Made by a program: the position numbers and the translations under genes. A stretch of 64,000 nucleotides of DNA, taken from the NCBI GenBank assembly GCA_963693365.1, contig CAVNZM010000012.1, positions 7,750,001 through 7,814,000 of the forward strand, written 5' to 3'. Below, in pieces: positions 12,934 through 24,824 of the stretch (position 1 is the first letter of the stretch; each line of letters starts with the position of its first letter). A model generated the notes under the pieces. That model was not told the origin of the DNA and ran no database searches. It worked only from the letters and a program-made list of their open reading frames with translations. The DNA comes from Amoebidium appalachense. Taxonomy: Eukaryota; Ichthyosporea.

Positions 12934-13846
12934 TGGGGATGGGGAGGGGGGGGTAACTTCTCTACCAAACGGAACATAAATTTTTGTTTCCTTTTTTTTT
13001 GGTGGTACTTCTACCAAAGGAAATATTTCATATTTGTGCTTCGTTTTTGTGTGTGTGTGGTACATCGTTTGCCGGTACACTCACACGTTCATCTACTGTT
13101 AGTTCAAAGGTGCATCGCCAAGCAGTGTGGTAGCTGTGCCCAAACCTGGTCCGAAGACTTCCAGCAGATGATTCTACAAAGATACCGAAAGGTCAAAGTG
13201 GCAAAGAAACAGAATAGGAAACTGCTCAAACAATGGGTATGCCCTTTTAACTAACCCCCCTCCCCCCCCCTCCCCCCTCCCCCCCCCCCCCCCCCCCCCC
13301 TACCCTCCCCCCCCCCCCCCCCCCCAAAAAAAAATGAACTACCCCCCTTCCCCCCCCCAAACACACACAAACAAAAAAATAAAATAGAAATAGAAACTCT
13401 AACACACACAAACACACGTGTGCGCACATACGCACAGCGCGGGCAGGCATGAAAGCACGCACGCACACACACCTACACAGATGCACGATATGCTTACGAC
13501 CTTAGGACTCCCGACCATTACCACCGCCTTCTTAGAAAACCTTCTTTTCTTCGGACCGCAACCCCCCCCCCCCCCCCCCCAAAAAGAAAAAAAAAAAAAT
13601 GAATAAATAAATAAATAATTAAATAAATAAAAATTAAAAACACTCACTCTTCCTTTCACACTCACCCATCTCTCCTCACTTGCCCCGTCCCTACTCCCCC
13701 CCCCCCAAAAAAAAAAAAAAAAAAAAAAAAATGAATAAATAATTAAATAATTAAATAAATAAAAATTTAAAAACACTCACTCTTCCTTTCACACTCACCC
13801 ATCTCTCCTCACTTGCCCCGTCCCTGCTCCCCCCCCCCCCCCCCCA

Positions 13847-13877
<31 letters not shown>

Positions 13878-13997
13878 CTCAACTCTCACTCTCACCCATC
13901 CCTCTTCACATCCCCCGCTCCCTCCCCCCCCCCCCCCCCCCCCCCTCCAACCCAACCCAACCCAACCCCCCCCCCCCCCCCCCCCCCCCCCCGGGTG

Positions 13998-14034
<37 letters not shown>

Positions 14035-14070
14035 TCTCTCTCCCTCTCACTCTCGCCCCCTTCCTCCCCT

Positions 14071-14164
<94 letters not shown>

Positions 14165-14802
14165 GAAAAGAAAAGACAAGACAAGAAAAGAAAAGAAGGA
14201 AAAGAAGAAGAAGAAGAAGAAAAGAAAACCAACCAACCAACCACCACCCTCATCACCACCATTTGCTGCCCTGTATCTCTGCTTCTCCTCTCGAGGGTTT
14301 TAATAACATAATTCACTGTCTCTCAGACTGTGCTACTGCCTTTTAAGGCTTCAAATGTGCTAAACGCCAACTGCCATCTGTCTTCTCTCACCAGTTGCCC
14401 TACTTCTATCCAACTAGGATAGGCAGGGATGGGCCAAATTAAGGGTTTCTTTTTAATTTGAGATTCTGGCGCTAGAATTTTCGAGGAGGGAAAATTAATT
14501 AGCCTGCTAGCCCCCGTCTCAAATATGAAAAACGTTGTATGAAAAATAGGGTTATTGTTCCCCTTTGTCCTTGTGGGCAAAGGGGGTCTGAAATAGGAAT
14601 CTAGCTGGCTAGAGCCGAAATCCGCACAATGTTATATTTGGCCTACCCGTGTATGTAGCTACTGACAATGTTTTTTTGTTTGTTTGTTTCGTAGGACCTT
14701 GACAAGATAAATGCCCTCCCGATCTTCGGGTCGATACAACGGTGTGCAGACAGGGCGCCAAGCCGCTACAGCAAACGTGCAAGGAACATGCAACCTGATT
14801 GA
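5129..14802 (+). CDS. RING-H2 finger protein, intron-rich, family not recognised
   Basis: Exons supported by splice sites and phase: 5129-5304 (start MEPREMSDDGFDGF, context ACCATGG), 6233-6306, 6447-6497, 6981-7099, 7286-7351 (or to 7415), 9537-9624, 10677-10807, 11902-11989, 13103-13236, 14695-14802 (stop TGA). Segments 7416-9536 and 9625-10676 must hide at least one further exon each, because phases there do not match; one candidate is about 7516-7609. Early residues are acidic, then strongly basic (KRKRTPQKR, NLS-like). The C-terminal part spells a RING-H2 finger over three exons: MCLFC, then LPCGHVYHLEC, then KQCGSC, i.e. C-x2-C, C-x-H-x2-H-x2-C, C-x2-C. A ubiquitin E3 ligase role is inferred from this. 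The tail after the finger is Lys/Arg-rich. I do not recognise the N-terminal 300 or so residues. Confidence 0.75.
7623..8579 (+). repeat. Roughly 0.95-kb polypyrimidine tract: (CT)n alternating with C-runs
   Basis: Blocks of (CT)n up to about 50 bp alternate with C-runs of 10-20 bp; purines are rare. The tract lies in an intron of the RING gene and would put a long C/U stretch in its transcript. Long mirror-like polypyrimidine DNA of this kind can form triplexes (general knowledge, not shown here). Confidence 0.95.
8590..9536. other. RING-gene intronic stretch with C-runs, G-runs and a T-run/G-run composite
   Basis: About 190 bp of unique sequence (8590-8825) is followed by C-runs (8829-8899), a G-rich block (9021-9053), G-runs (9260-9297), and a T-run/G-run composite (about 9430-9535) directly ahead of the exon at 9537. 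An unplaced exon may lie in the unique parts, but I cannot fix it. Confidence 0.5.
10808..10869 (+). repeat. 31-bp tandem duplication of a 5' splice site
   Basis: The exon ending at 10807 is followed by GTATGTATTC; the same donor plus 25 more bases recurs exactly 31 bp downstream at 10839. Both copies keep a good donor, so the intron has two possible 5' splice sites. Confidence 0.9.
11625..11885 (+). repeat. 45-bp minisatellite, about six copies
   Basis: Units read like GTTAGCACCACATCATAGCA followed by an ACA-TATTCCTGCT-T-rich segment; period 45 bp in the central copies, with more divergence at both ends. The array ends just upstream of the acceptor of the RING exon at 11902, and its T-rich unit ends run into that acceptor. 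Confidence 0.9.
13571..14130. repeat. Tandem array of roughly 130-bp units bounded by C-run/A-run junctions
   Basis: Successive units go A-run, AT-rich AATAAATAA stretch, CACTCACTCTTCCTTTCACA, CTCACCCATCTCTCCTCACT, then a C-run that passes directly into the next A-run. Units starting near 13580 and 13706 are almost identical; those near 13846 and 13998 are shorter and more diverged. It lies in the last intron of the RING gene. Confidence 0.85.
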
Positions 14803-15003
14803 ATGACTATATTATCATTTTGAACGGCCGTGATGATAGGAGCATGAATGAATGTGTCATGTAAGAAGTTTTTCAAGTTGTATGAAGCGAAATTACTGTA
14901 GGTTCTGGTATCTCAAGTCAACAACAAGTATTAGCTATGTGCGGATAGTATGTATATATGTGTGTGTGTGGTGTGGTGGTGTGGTTCTAGTGGTGTGTGT
15001 ATG

Positions 15004-15040
<37 letters not shown>

Positions 15041-16228
15041 CCCGCCCGCCCACCCGCCCGCCCGTGCGTGCATACGTCGTGCGTGTGTGCGTGCGTGCGT
15101 GCGTGCTTGTGTGTGTGTGTGTGTGCATGTGTGTGCACATGCGTGCGTATCGTAGGGCAGAGGGGAGGGGGGGGGGGGGGGGGGGGGGGGGGAGGGGGGG
15201 GGGAGAGGGGCTACAAAAATTATGCTGGTCAAGAATTGATCACCTGTTTCATTTCTTCGTGTTGTTTTGATCATGCGTTCACCACGGAATTTATGTGAAG
15301 ACAACAGCTATAGTGGGACCTAGCGTGGGACTCGATTGAACACAAGCCTTAGGACTAGTTTACATAGTGCAGGTCGACAATGGTATGGCAACTGCTGCTT
15401 TATTTCGAATAGACAAGCCTTCCTAATATCGCAACGTTTCCTTCAAAAATTCTCTGCGCCTCGGCCACCTGCAGCCATGGCTTTGGATACACACAGACAC
15501 AGGCATCACAAACAGGAAAATCACACAGCATTACAAATTACTTTTCGACTTATTATTATTATGTGCTTGTGGTAGCTTTCTATCAACAATGAAGGCCCTC
15601 GGATCCGAAAATGCAACTTGGCAGCGTCTACAAGCCTATGTTCATGGGGCCATCAGCGTCCGACGGCCGTCATACGGGGTTCCACACGATCGACAGACAA
15701 GAAAGTTCCCCGGGCCCATTGTTTGCGCATGCAATCTTGCACTTGTGAGTGGTGATCACACGTCTCGTCGACGTGTACATGTGAAGGATTGAAAAATCCC
15801 GAAAAGTGTCCCTGACATTTTGACGGTAGGCACACTAAATTTTCAACGTTAACCAGCATGGCTCAAGTAGGGCCAAAACTAAGTAAATACCCCTAAAAAC
15901 TGTTGTGGGCCAGAAGTTGCTAACAGCGGCACTCAGAGACAGTAGCCAAAAACAAAATTCACACCATGCATGATCACTGGATTGGGACTGGAATGCACCT
16001 GGAATCATGTCATGACACGGTGATAGGCTGGCTGATCGGAAAGATGTTACCAACATCGTCAGCTCGTCAGCATAGGCATACTATACTGTGCCAAAGAAAT
16101 GGATAGACTTTCATGGTGTAAATGCATTCAGTTAATGAAAAAGCATGCCAGAGAGTTCGGTATAGCCTGTATTTATGTCTGTATACAACACTTTGCGGGT
16201 CGGCAAAGCCTTTAAAAAAACTTGCTGT

Positions 16229-16523
16229 CAGGGGTGTGACGGCTTGACTTCAAGTCGCGACTTGAAGTCACCAAGCACCTGACTTCAACCAAGTCAAGTC
16301 AAGCCATGAGGCCGGACATAGGAGTGACTTGACGGGGGGAGGGGGGCTTAGGGTGAGCTCGCGAGGAGGGTGGGTGAAAGGGAGAGCAGTCGGCCAGAGG
16401 AGTCACTAAAAATAGTAACCTTCCAAGTTGCGACTTGTAAGTCAAGTCAAGTCATCAATTTCAGCAAACAACTATCATGAATTATAAGTCAAGTCAAGTC
16501 GTTGAGGCTCTACCACACCCGTT
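16229..16523. mobile_element. Possible small non-autonomous DNA transposon relic (hAT-like ends)
   Basis: The left end CAGGGGTGTG (16229) is mirrored imperfectly at the right by CACACCCGTT (about 16514-16523). Inside, CAAGTC/GACTTG motifs occur many times in both orientations, including a perfect 26-bp palindrome at 16245-16270 (half-site TGACTTCAAGTCG). CAGGGGTG-like termini are common in hAT-derived MITEs. I found no clear 8-bp target duplication, so this remains tentative. Confidence 0.4.
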
Positions 16524-16709
16524 CGTGGAACAAACAAAAATGTGCTTAGGAATGTGGCTCTGAGGATTGATTGGCTTACTAATTTGATTGGCCTTTAAAC
16601 TAGTCGGGTATGGGAGGTACCCAAGAAAAGTCGCCACAGGCACACGTTCTCCCGGTGTCACGAGCCACAAAAAACCTATAATTTGAGTTTTATATACTAT
16701 TTAGTGTTT

Positions 16710-16792
16710 AAATCATCTTTTTTTCCCTTTATGCTCAATCTATTGTGCATAATCATCTTTTTTTTTCCCTTTATGCTCAATCTATTGTGCAT
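16710..16792. repeat. Roughly 40-bp tandem duplication, two copies
   Basis: AATCATCTTT-T(n)-CCCTTTATGCTCAATCTATTGTGCAT occurs twice in a row, differing only in the length of the T-run. Confidence 0.9.
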
Positions 16793-16883
16793 TCGGCGCT
16801 GCGATCAATATAATATATGATCACAAACATTTGCTTCGCTCAATGCCACCCGATCATCCGCCAATCCGTTTGAAGATAGAATG

Positions 16884-16935
16884 CAACCAATCACAACCAC
16901 TTGGCTCATCGACGGCATGTATTTAAACAGACGCA
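16884..16935 (+). promoter_or_regulatory. Candidate core promoter of the transporter gene
   Basis: A CCAAT motif (16887-16891) and a TATA-like TATTTAAA (16920-16927) lie about 190 bp before the start codon, in a repeat-free stretch. Position and motif only; the transcription start is not determined. Confidence 0.45.
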
Positions 16936-17120
16936 AATGGCCGCATTCATCACTCTCGGCTTCAGTGGTGACATCTATAGCCTGATTCTACACTCCACAG
17001 TAGCTTGTGGACTTGACCACCTAGGAATCACTAAATCACGTGTCACATCCACTTGAGCCAGTTACATACAGATACACATTATACTTTCTATACCTCAGTG
17101 GCACATAATTCTTTTTCACC

Positions 17121-18869
17121 ATGGGCGGGTTCAAACAGCTTATCACCTGCAAGCCCTACGAGCTTTCTGAGGACGAGAAGAACAAAAATGGTCTCGACCG
17201 CTGCCTCACAGTTTACGACCTCATTGCATACGGTTTGGGCTCGTGCGTAGGCGCCGGTGTTTTCGTCACCACCGGCCAGATTGCCGCCTTCCACGCCGGT
17301 CCCTCCGTCTGTCTGTCGTTCCTGTTTGCTGGTTTTGCTGCCCTCCTCTCTGGCCTTTGCTACGCCGAGTTTGCATCCAAGCTGCCCATTGCCGGGTCAG
17401 CCTATGCCTACTCGTATGCGTCCATGGGCGAGCTGATGGCGTGGATCATGGGCTGGAACCTGTGCCTCGAGTACGGTGTGAGTGCCGGCACCATTGCCGT
17501 CAGCTGGGCCTCGTATGTGGACGCCGCATTTCGCAACTTTGGCGTCACCCTGCCCGTCGGAATCACCCCCGTGCCGTTTGGTGGGCCGTTCCAGGTCAAC
17601 CCCCTCGCCCTGCTGATCATTGTCATTGTCATGTGCGTGCAGCTGCTGGGATGCAACACGTCGGCCAAGTTCAACCTCGTGGTCACGTGCTGGAACGTGT
17701 CTCTCATCTGCTTTGTCATCGTCTACGGCTTCACGTGGGTAGACACGGACAACTGGAACCCGTTCATGCCCTTTGGCTTTCAGGAGACGCTAGCAGGCGC
17801 CGGCATTGCGTTCTTCAGCTATGTGGGGTTTGACGCGGTCAGCAGCATGAGTGCCGAGGCCAAGAACCCGCAGCGCGACATTCCGCTTGGGCTGATGGGC
17901 ACGCTTGGCATTGCCACGACGCTGTACTGCCTGGTGGGGCTGGTCATTGCCGGCATGGTGCCCTACACCACGCTGCAGGACCCCCTGTACACTGACTCGC
18001 CGATCTCCCAGGCCTTCTCCTACGTCGGCTCCAACTGGGCCGCCACGCTGATTGCCATCGGGTCGGTGACCACGCTCACGTGCACCACGCTGTGCTCGAT
18101 GCTCGGCCAGCCCCGCATCTTCCTGGCCATGGCCCAGGACGGCCTGCTGTTCCCCGTGCTCGGCCGCGTCAACAAGCGCAAGGTCCCCGTGGCCGGCACG
18201 CTCTTCACGGCCATCATTGCCGGTACCCTGGCGCTGTTCTTCACCTTTGACTTCCTCTCCGACTCCATCTCCCTCGGCACCTTCATGGCCTTCTCCTGCG
18301 TGTGCTGCGGCGTGCTGGTCATGCGCCTTGCCTTCGACCCCGACCGCGTCAACCCCGACACCCAGCCGGGCAAGCGCCTCGTGCCGTCGTGGGTGCCCAC
18401 GCTGCTTGTGGCCTGGTATGGTGTGGGCTCGTGGGCCTTCTGGATGGTGTTCCTGCGCTCAAATTCCTCCCTGGCCGTGTGCATTGTGGCCGGCATTGCC
18501 CTCTCTGCTATTCCCCTTGCCGGCATCCTCTACCTGTGGTTCTGCAGTGTCGTGGCCCCTGCCCCCGCCACGTTTGTGTGCCCGCTGATGCCCCTCACCC
18601 CCCTCCTGGGCCTGCACGTGAACGGCTGCCTCATGGCCGGCCTCGACTACCAGTCGTACATCAACCTGGCCGTGTGGACCGGCGCGGGTCTTCTGATCTA
18701 CGCCCTGTACGGCTACCGTCACTCTTACCTCCGCAACGAGTCACGCGATAGTTTTGTGGGCGAAGATGTTGTGACGGGAGATGAGGGTAAGGATGGCACT
18801 AAGCCCAAGCTTGTGTCTTCAGAAGGCCCAATTGATAGCGCTCACGATATCAAGGACAACAAGGTATAA
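17121..18869 (+). CDS. CAT/SLC7-like amino-acid transporter (APC superfamily)
   Basis: A single uninterrupted frame of 582 aa, close to the usual length of CAT-type transporters. The start is in a strong context (CACCATGG). About 14 hydrophobic segments are visible. Family motifs: GLGSCVGAGVFVTTG (residues 38-52, the APC substrate-site loop), YAEFASKLPIAGSAYAYSYA (81-100), GWNLCLEYGV (111-120), FFSYVGFDAVSSMSAEAKNP (231-250). The C-terminal about 55 residues are hydrophilic and probably cytosolic. It should move amino acids, plausibly cationic ones, across the plasma or an internal membrane; substrate and location are inferred. Unlike its neighbours it has no introns and is clearly GC-rich, with mostly C/G third positions, which could reflect high expression, retroposition or transfer. 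AATAAA-like signals lie at about 19098-19108. Confidence 0.93.
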   Translation: MGGFKQLITCKPYELSEDEKNKNGLDRCLTVYDLIAYGLGSCVGAGVFVTTGQIAAFHAGPSVCLSFLFAGFAALLSGLCYAEFASKLPIAGSAYAYSYASMGELMAWIMGWNLCLEYGVSAGTIAVSWASYVDAAFRNFGVTLPVGITPVPFGGPFQVNPLALLIIVIVMCVQLLGCNTSAKFNLVVTCWNVSLICFVIVYGFTWVDTDNWNPFMPFGFQETLAGAGIAFFSYVGFDAVSSMSAEAKNPQRDIPLGLMGTLGIATTLYCLVGLVIAGMVPYTTLQDPLYTDSPISQAFSYVGSNWAATLIAIGSVTTLTCTTLCSMLGQPRIFLAMAQDGLLFPVLGRVNKRKVPVAGTLFTAIIAGTLALFFTFDFLSDSISLGTFMAFSCVCCGVLVMRLAFDPDRVNPDTQPGKRLVPSWVPTLLVAWYGVGSWAFWMVFLRSNSSLAVCIVAGIALSAIPLAGILYLWFCSVVAPAPATFVCPLMPLTPLLGLHVNGCLMAGLDYQSYINLAVWTGAGLLIYALYGYRHSYLRNESRDSFVGEDVVTGDEGKDGTKPKLVSSEGPIDSAHDIKDNKV

Positions 18870-19292
18870 GTTTTTTTAACTTGCACAATTTGACGTAATG
18901 CGGGTGGTGGAGATTCGAACGGTAGAATGAATGGTTTTATTCAAGGCATGTAAACATATTGAAATATATTTTATAACTGTAACATAATATACTTTTGGAA
19001 CAAAGCTGAGCCTATCTTGTGCTAATCTAGCTTTGCCAAACCAATGAAGGAGTCGCAATTGAGAGGCCGTGCCTCTGCATTTTTAATATTTATTTTCAAA
19101 TAAATAAACGTAAATGAAACACAATGGCAACACGGGCGCTACAATATGATTGGCATGCATCGTACGCACACTTTTTGAACAAAGCCTGCATATAAGCGAA
19201 CATACACATTCTGTGTGGTGCCGGAATACACACTTCGCGAGACACGCACACACATATGCGTCGCATGATGCGCCAAAATGCACACAAACACA

Positions 19293-19378
<86 letters not shown>

Positions 19379-20250
19379 GCACACTCACACACACGCACAG
19401 TCGCACACACACATGCCTGTTAGTGAGCGAGCCTACATGCATGCCCACACACATCTGGCACTGTGACCCTGCACACACATCCACACACGCACAGACACGT
19501 GTCCGCACATGGGCAAACCTACACATACCGCGTCTTGCATACACATTCTTTGCAGAGGGAGGGCAAATGCTATGTTTTTGATCTTGTGTGGGTATGTCCA
19601 CTCGTAGTGGGTGAAGGCTTTGTGTGTGTATGTGTGGGTGGGTGGGTGGGTTTGGGGTCGGGTGAGTGGGGAAGGAGAGAGGGGGGGGGAGGAGGGGAGG
19701 GAAGAAGGGTGGTTGGGGGAAGAGGGGTGGGTGGGTGGGTGGGTGGGTGGGTGGGGGGGGAGTGTGGGTGGGTGGGGGAGGGGAAGGGGGTTGGAGTAGA
19801 GGTGTGTGTGTGCCCGCCCTTGTATGTACGTGCTTGTGCGTGTGTGTGCATGGGGACGGGGGGGGGGGGGGAGGGGGCACTGCGCGCCCATACTCGTGTG
19901 TGTTTGTGGGGAGGTGGGGGGGGGGGGGGGGGGGGGGGGGCGGGAAGCCTCGGACAGGGGGAAGGGCCCGAAGAGGGGGGGGGGGGGGGGGGGTCACAGT
20001 GAGTCGGTGTGTGTGTGTTTGTGTGCGGCACTGTTTGTGTGTGTGTGCTACAATACTTCTGACATGCACTGTGTCTGCTGCATGCCAGAACTGATGAATC
20101 GGATTCAAATCTTTGTGTGTGGCTCCCGAGGCCTGCAAGGAAGTGTAGGTGTCGCAAAGTTTTTTCGTACATTTCTTAAACATTTTCTCTGAGACTTTTA
20201 TTTCAGTGTTGGTGCATTTTTCCTTTTCCTTTTTTTTTCTTTTTTTTTTT

Positions 20251-20281
<31 letters not shown>

Positions 20282-21295
20282 GGGGGGGAGGGGGGGGGGG
20301 AAGGGGGGGGAGGGGGGATGTGGGAGTATGTGCCTCTGGTTTAGTTTGCTAGTGGCACCGTTACGTCATACCTGCCATATTAGGACTTATCACAAGGACT
20401 CCTCATTACACTGATCTGGCGTATATATATGGGTACCAACGTTTTCGCTGCAGAGTCTCGTTTCTGCTTCCGTGTGTGCGTGTGTGTGCGTGTGTGTGTT
20501 TGTGTGTGTGTGTGTGTGTGCGTGTGTGTGTTTGTGTGTGTGTGTGTGCATGCGTGCGTGCGTGAAATCATCAAGTTGTGTGTGTGCGTGCGTACATCCC
20601 TGCATGCGCGCGTGTGTGTGCATTTATGTGCATGTGTGCATGGTGTGCATGTGTGTGCATATATATATATATATTGTGGTGTGTTTGTGCCAATGCGTCA
20701 CGGTGTCATTGTTGATGGCCAGGGGGGGAGGGAGGTGGAGAGGGAGGGGAGGGAGGGGAGGGAGAGGAGGGAGGGATAATAGCTGCAGAAGGTGGTGTAA
20801 AAGTGCGAGCGTGAGCAGCGAACGGCAAGCAAAGAGTGATCTGTTTGTGAGTGTGAAAGCCACAGAATACAATAATAAACAATAAAGGGAGGATGTGGAA
20901 GAATACGTGGCATCTCTGGTAGGGGAGGGACCGTACTGAGATGCAGATGGCCGTAGGGAAGAAAGGAAGAGGCGGGAAGGGAGGAGGTTAAGGGAGGGGA
21001 GAGTGGGGGGGGGGGGGGGGGGGAGGGGGGGGGGGGGGGGGGACGCATTAGCAGAAGCATTGAAAGTTGGGCTATGTCTCCATGTGTCCTTATTAGTTGA
21101 TTCTCAGGTGAGCCGAGTAATGGGGGAAGGCAATTGTTAACAGGCTCATTGGAGTCCCGTTAATTAATGTGGCTGCACCTCAGAACGTGTGCTGAAATCA
21201 CCATTTTTATGATTTCGTATTCAAATTGGGGCCGGGGGGGGGGGGGGGGGGGGGGGGGGACGGGGGCCGGGCGGAGGGGGGGGGGGGGGGGGGGA

Positions 21296-21327
<32 letters not shown>

Positions 21328-21945
21328 CGTGAAAGGGGGGGGGGGGGGGAAGGGGAGAGGAGGGGGGGGGAGGAGGGGGGGGGGAGGAAGGGGAGAGGAG
21401 GGGGGGGAGGAGGGGGGGGGGGGTCCTTTCCATTCTCGGTGTTCTCATTTTTTCCCTTAATTTCGATTGTTCTCTTTGCTAATCGCCTGCTTTCACTTCT
21501 GCACAGTTATATGGGGTAGTAGGGCCCGTGTGGCATGGGGGGTGATGGGAACGGGGGGGTGGGGGGGGGGGAGGGGGGGGCAGAGAAGAAACAAAAGAAG
21601 AAAAACCAACCAACCAATCATTGCATCACCTGCGGGGCACCACCACGGCCACCGCCCTCACGTCCCATGTCTCTCGCCCTCCTTCCCCCCCTCCCCCTCC
21701 CACTCACCTCCCTCTTCCTTTTACTCCTCAATGGAGTAGTTTTCGGGCCCATGCACTTTTTCCATTTTAGCCCCACCCTTGTATATACCCTCTCATCTCC
21801 CAACTGAATGTGTAAAAACCTCCTGAAAAGCTTAAATAGCGTGGTATGGCGGCATTGCTCACATAATATGGCATCTCCCATTCCCCCTTCCCCCCCCCCC
21901 TCCCCCAACCCCCACCACCCCCCACTGTGACCACCACCACCACCA

Positions 21946-22160
<215 letters not shown>

Positions 22161-22379
22161 TCACACACACACACGCGCGGACGCACGAACACGGACACAC
22201 ACACACGAGTATAAACGGGGATAATTAGTGTGGTGCCTCCCTCCCCCCTCCCCGGCCTAAAAATAAATAGCACAGAAAAAAGAATTAAAACACCCAAGCA
22301 CCCCACACAGACCAACCCCCCCCCCCCCCCCCCCCCCCCCCCTCCCTGCCTTTCCCTCCAGTCCCCCCTCCCCCCCCCC

Positions 22380-22410
<31 letters not shown>

Positions 22411-23479
22411 ACACACACGACTGCAAGTAATAGTTTGAATCCGCGTGTGTGCATGCGTGGGTCGGCACAAGTTCGAACAAGTGTGCCTATTGTATGTTGA
22501 GCGACTACATATGTGACTTGATATGGATTACCATGACACAAAACTAATGACCAATGATGGCTATTCCGAGTGTGTAATTCGTGAATACTTGAGGATCATT
22601 CAGGAGCTTCCAATTGCTGTTTGGATTGATTTTTAAATATTCAGGAATACTGCGGAATAAGCCCAGGAATCTTTTCGCTTTTTACGTAGGTGACGTCAAC
22701 TCCTACCTTAACCTACCTCATCCCAGCAAATTCCCCACCCTCCTTAATCCCCTCCCTCCCCCCTCCCCCCTCCCCTCCCCTCCCCCCCCCAAGCCCCCCT
22801 GCCCACAGTGTGATTATCTTAAGCCGCGAAGTTCTGTCGTTTCATCAAGCACGTGAACTTTAACTGCTAGAAAACCCAGGCCACTAGGCATTTACCGACG
22901 AAGGTAAAACTTGGGGAAACGGTACATACCGAGAAATTTATGAAACGTAGAAAACTGCTTTGAAATCATACCATGTACTACCAGTGTTTCATCCCTGTTT
23001 TTCCTTGTGTTTCCCAAATCCCCCCCCCCCCTCCCCCCATCCTCCCGTCAGCATATAACTGGATTCTAGTAACTCAGTCTCCTGGGGTGGAGGGGTGTTT
23101 TGGAATGGGGGGAAGGAGGGAGGGGTAGGGACGGGGGGATGAGAGGAGGGGAGCCGACGGTTAGATACAACAGTTGGTTTAGGTTACCTTATCAGGGAGA
23201 CCTAAGTTCCAAACTTCGTGTCGTGGCAAAGGCTTTTGCTATTTGCACTCTGTGAAGGGCAGAGAACATCCCACGAATCTTAGTCGTAGACTGTACAGCA
23301 AGACTTTGTTGTATCTGACCCTGTCCCTCCCCTCCCTACCCCCATCCCCCCTCTCCCTGACCCTCCCCCCCTCTCCCTCCCCCCCCCCCCCCCGCCCCCT
23401 CCGCCGGACACACTGGCACACGGACCAATACCCACATGACGTACATTAACGTGTAGATGCATGGCGGAGACATGTACAA

Positions 23480-24062
23480 GCACACACGAACAAGCAAACA
23501 TACAAGCACACACGTACATTGTCAAGCAGCACACTAAACTTATATGCTGAGGCATATGATACACACAAACACACACGCTCACACATACAAGCCATTTACA
23601 CACTCATACAAGCACACACATACAAGGATGCACGTGCACGGCCTTGGGCACACACTGATGAATCCTGGCACGTACATATACAAGCACACACATACTGGCA
23701 CACAAAAGCAAACGCACACGTACACACACACACAAGCACACAAATGCACGGCCTTGAAATTCACACGAAGTACAAGTATGCACATGCATGGCCTGACTCA
23801 CTGTGATATAAGCCACACACACACAAGCATACAAATACAAACACACACATAATATAAGCATACACTCGCAAGCACATACAATCAAGCACACACAAACAAA
23901 CACGCTCAGATGATAAAAGCACACACAAACACACAGTCACACACACACACAGCTACACACCTACAAGAGTTCTACAGAGTCTCCGAAAAGCACACACATC
24001 ATGAACAAGCAGACACATACCAGCACACCGCCACGCACGCACATAAACCGGCTTAAAGGCAC

Positions 24063-24125
<63 letters not shown>

Positions 24126-24500
24126 GCACACACGTGTACTACCTTTGAACACACAGGCATACAAGCACACATATGCAAACCTGAATCACATACAAGCACA
24201 CACTCACACACCGTGTGACAAGCACACACATACAAGCACACACCGTGTGACAAGCACACACATACAAGCACACACCGTGTGACAAGCACACACATGCATA
24301 CATGCATGGCATGAGAACACACACCAAGATGGCAGAGACAAGCAATCAAACCATTACTAAGCACGCACATACTATGACAAGCACTGTGATCCCCTTACCC
24401 TTACGCAAGGGAGCACGTACAAGAACACGAATGCAAGCACAGACATACAAGCATCCTTTACAAGCACGAACGTACAGGCACAGAGACCAGTCTCGAGCAT
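23480..24500 (+). repeat. Degenerate ACAAGCACACAC minisatellite region
   Basis: The motif (T)ACAAGCACACACA recurs many times over about 1 kb, interrupted by (CA)n at 24064-24125. A cleaner higher-order unit of 32 bp (CCGTGTGACAAGCACACACA plus TACAAGCACACA) repeats three times at 24211-24300. Its open frames are artefacts of this periodicity. Confidence 0.85.
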
Positions 24501-24680
24501 ATGCGTGCCCTGTGGGGTAGCTCCGTATATCCCCACAGCGTTATATCAGGTACCCTGATGCCTGGATCTAACTACGGTACAACCTTCAACCTTTGTCATG
24601 ACGTACAAACCGGATATTTGGTTTCGCTTTCTTTCTTTATTTAATTCTTTCGTTCTTTCTTTCTTTCTTTTTTTTTTTTT

Positions 24681-24711
<31 letters not shown>

Positions 24712-24741
24712 GGGGCATGGAACACTCGACAGATACCAGTT

Positions 24742-24824
<83 letters not shown>

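Larger units (their letters stand above)
14803..17120. other. Intergenic region upstream of the transporter gene
   Basis: Contains (GT)n with GC-rich interruptions (14957-15150), a G-run (15168-15203), about 1 kb of unique sequence without a convincing exon, a palindrome-rich segment (16229-16523), and a 40-bp tandem duplication (16710-16792). The last 250 bp look promoter-like. Confidence 0.6.

Noticed and set aside
23480-24500. CRISPR-like spaced repeats
   Set aside because: The repeats are degenerate CA-rich minisatellites without constant repeats or unique spacers, in a eukaryotic genome.
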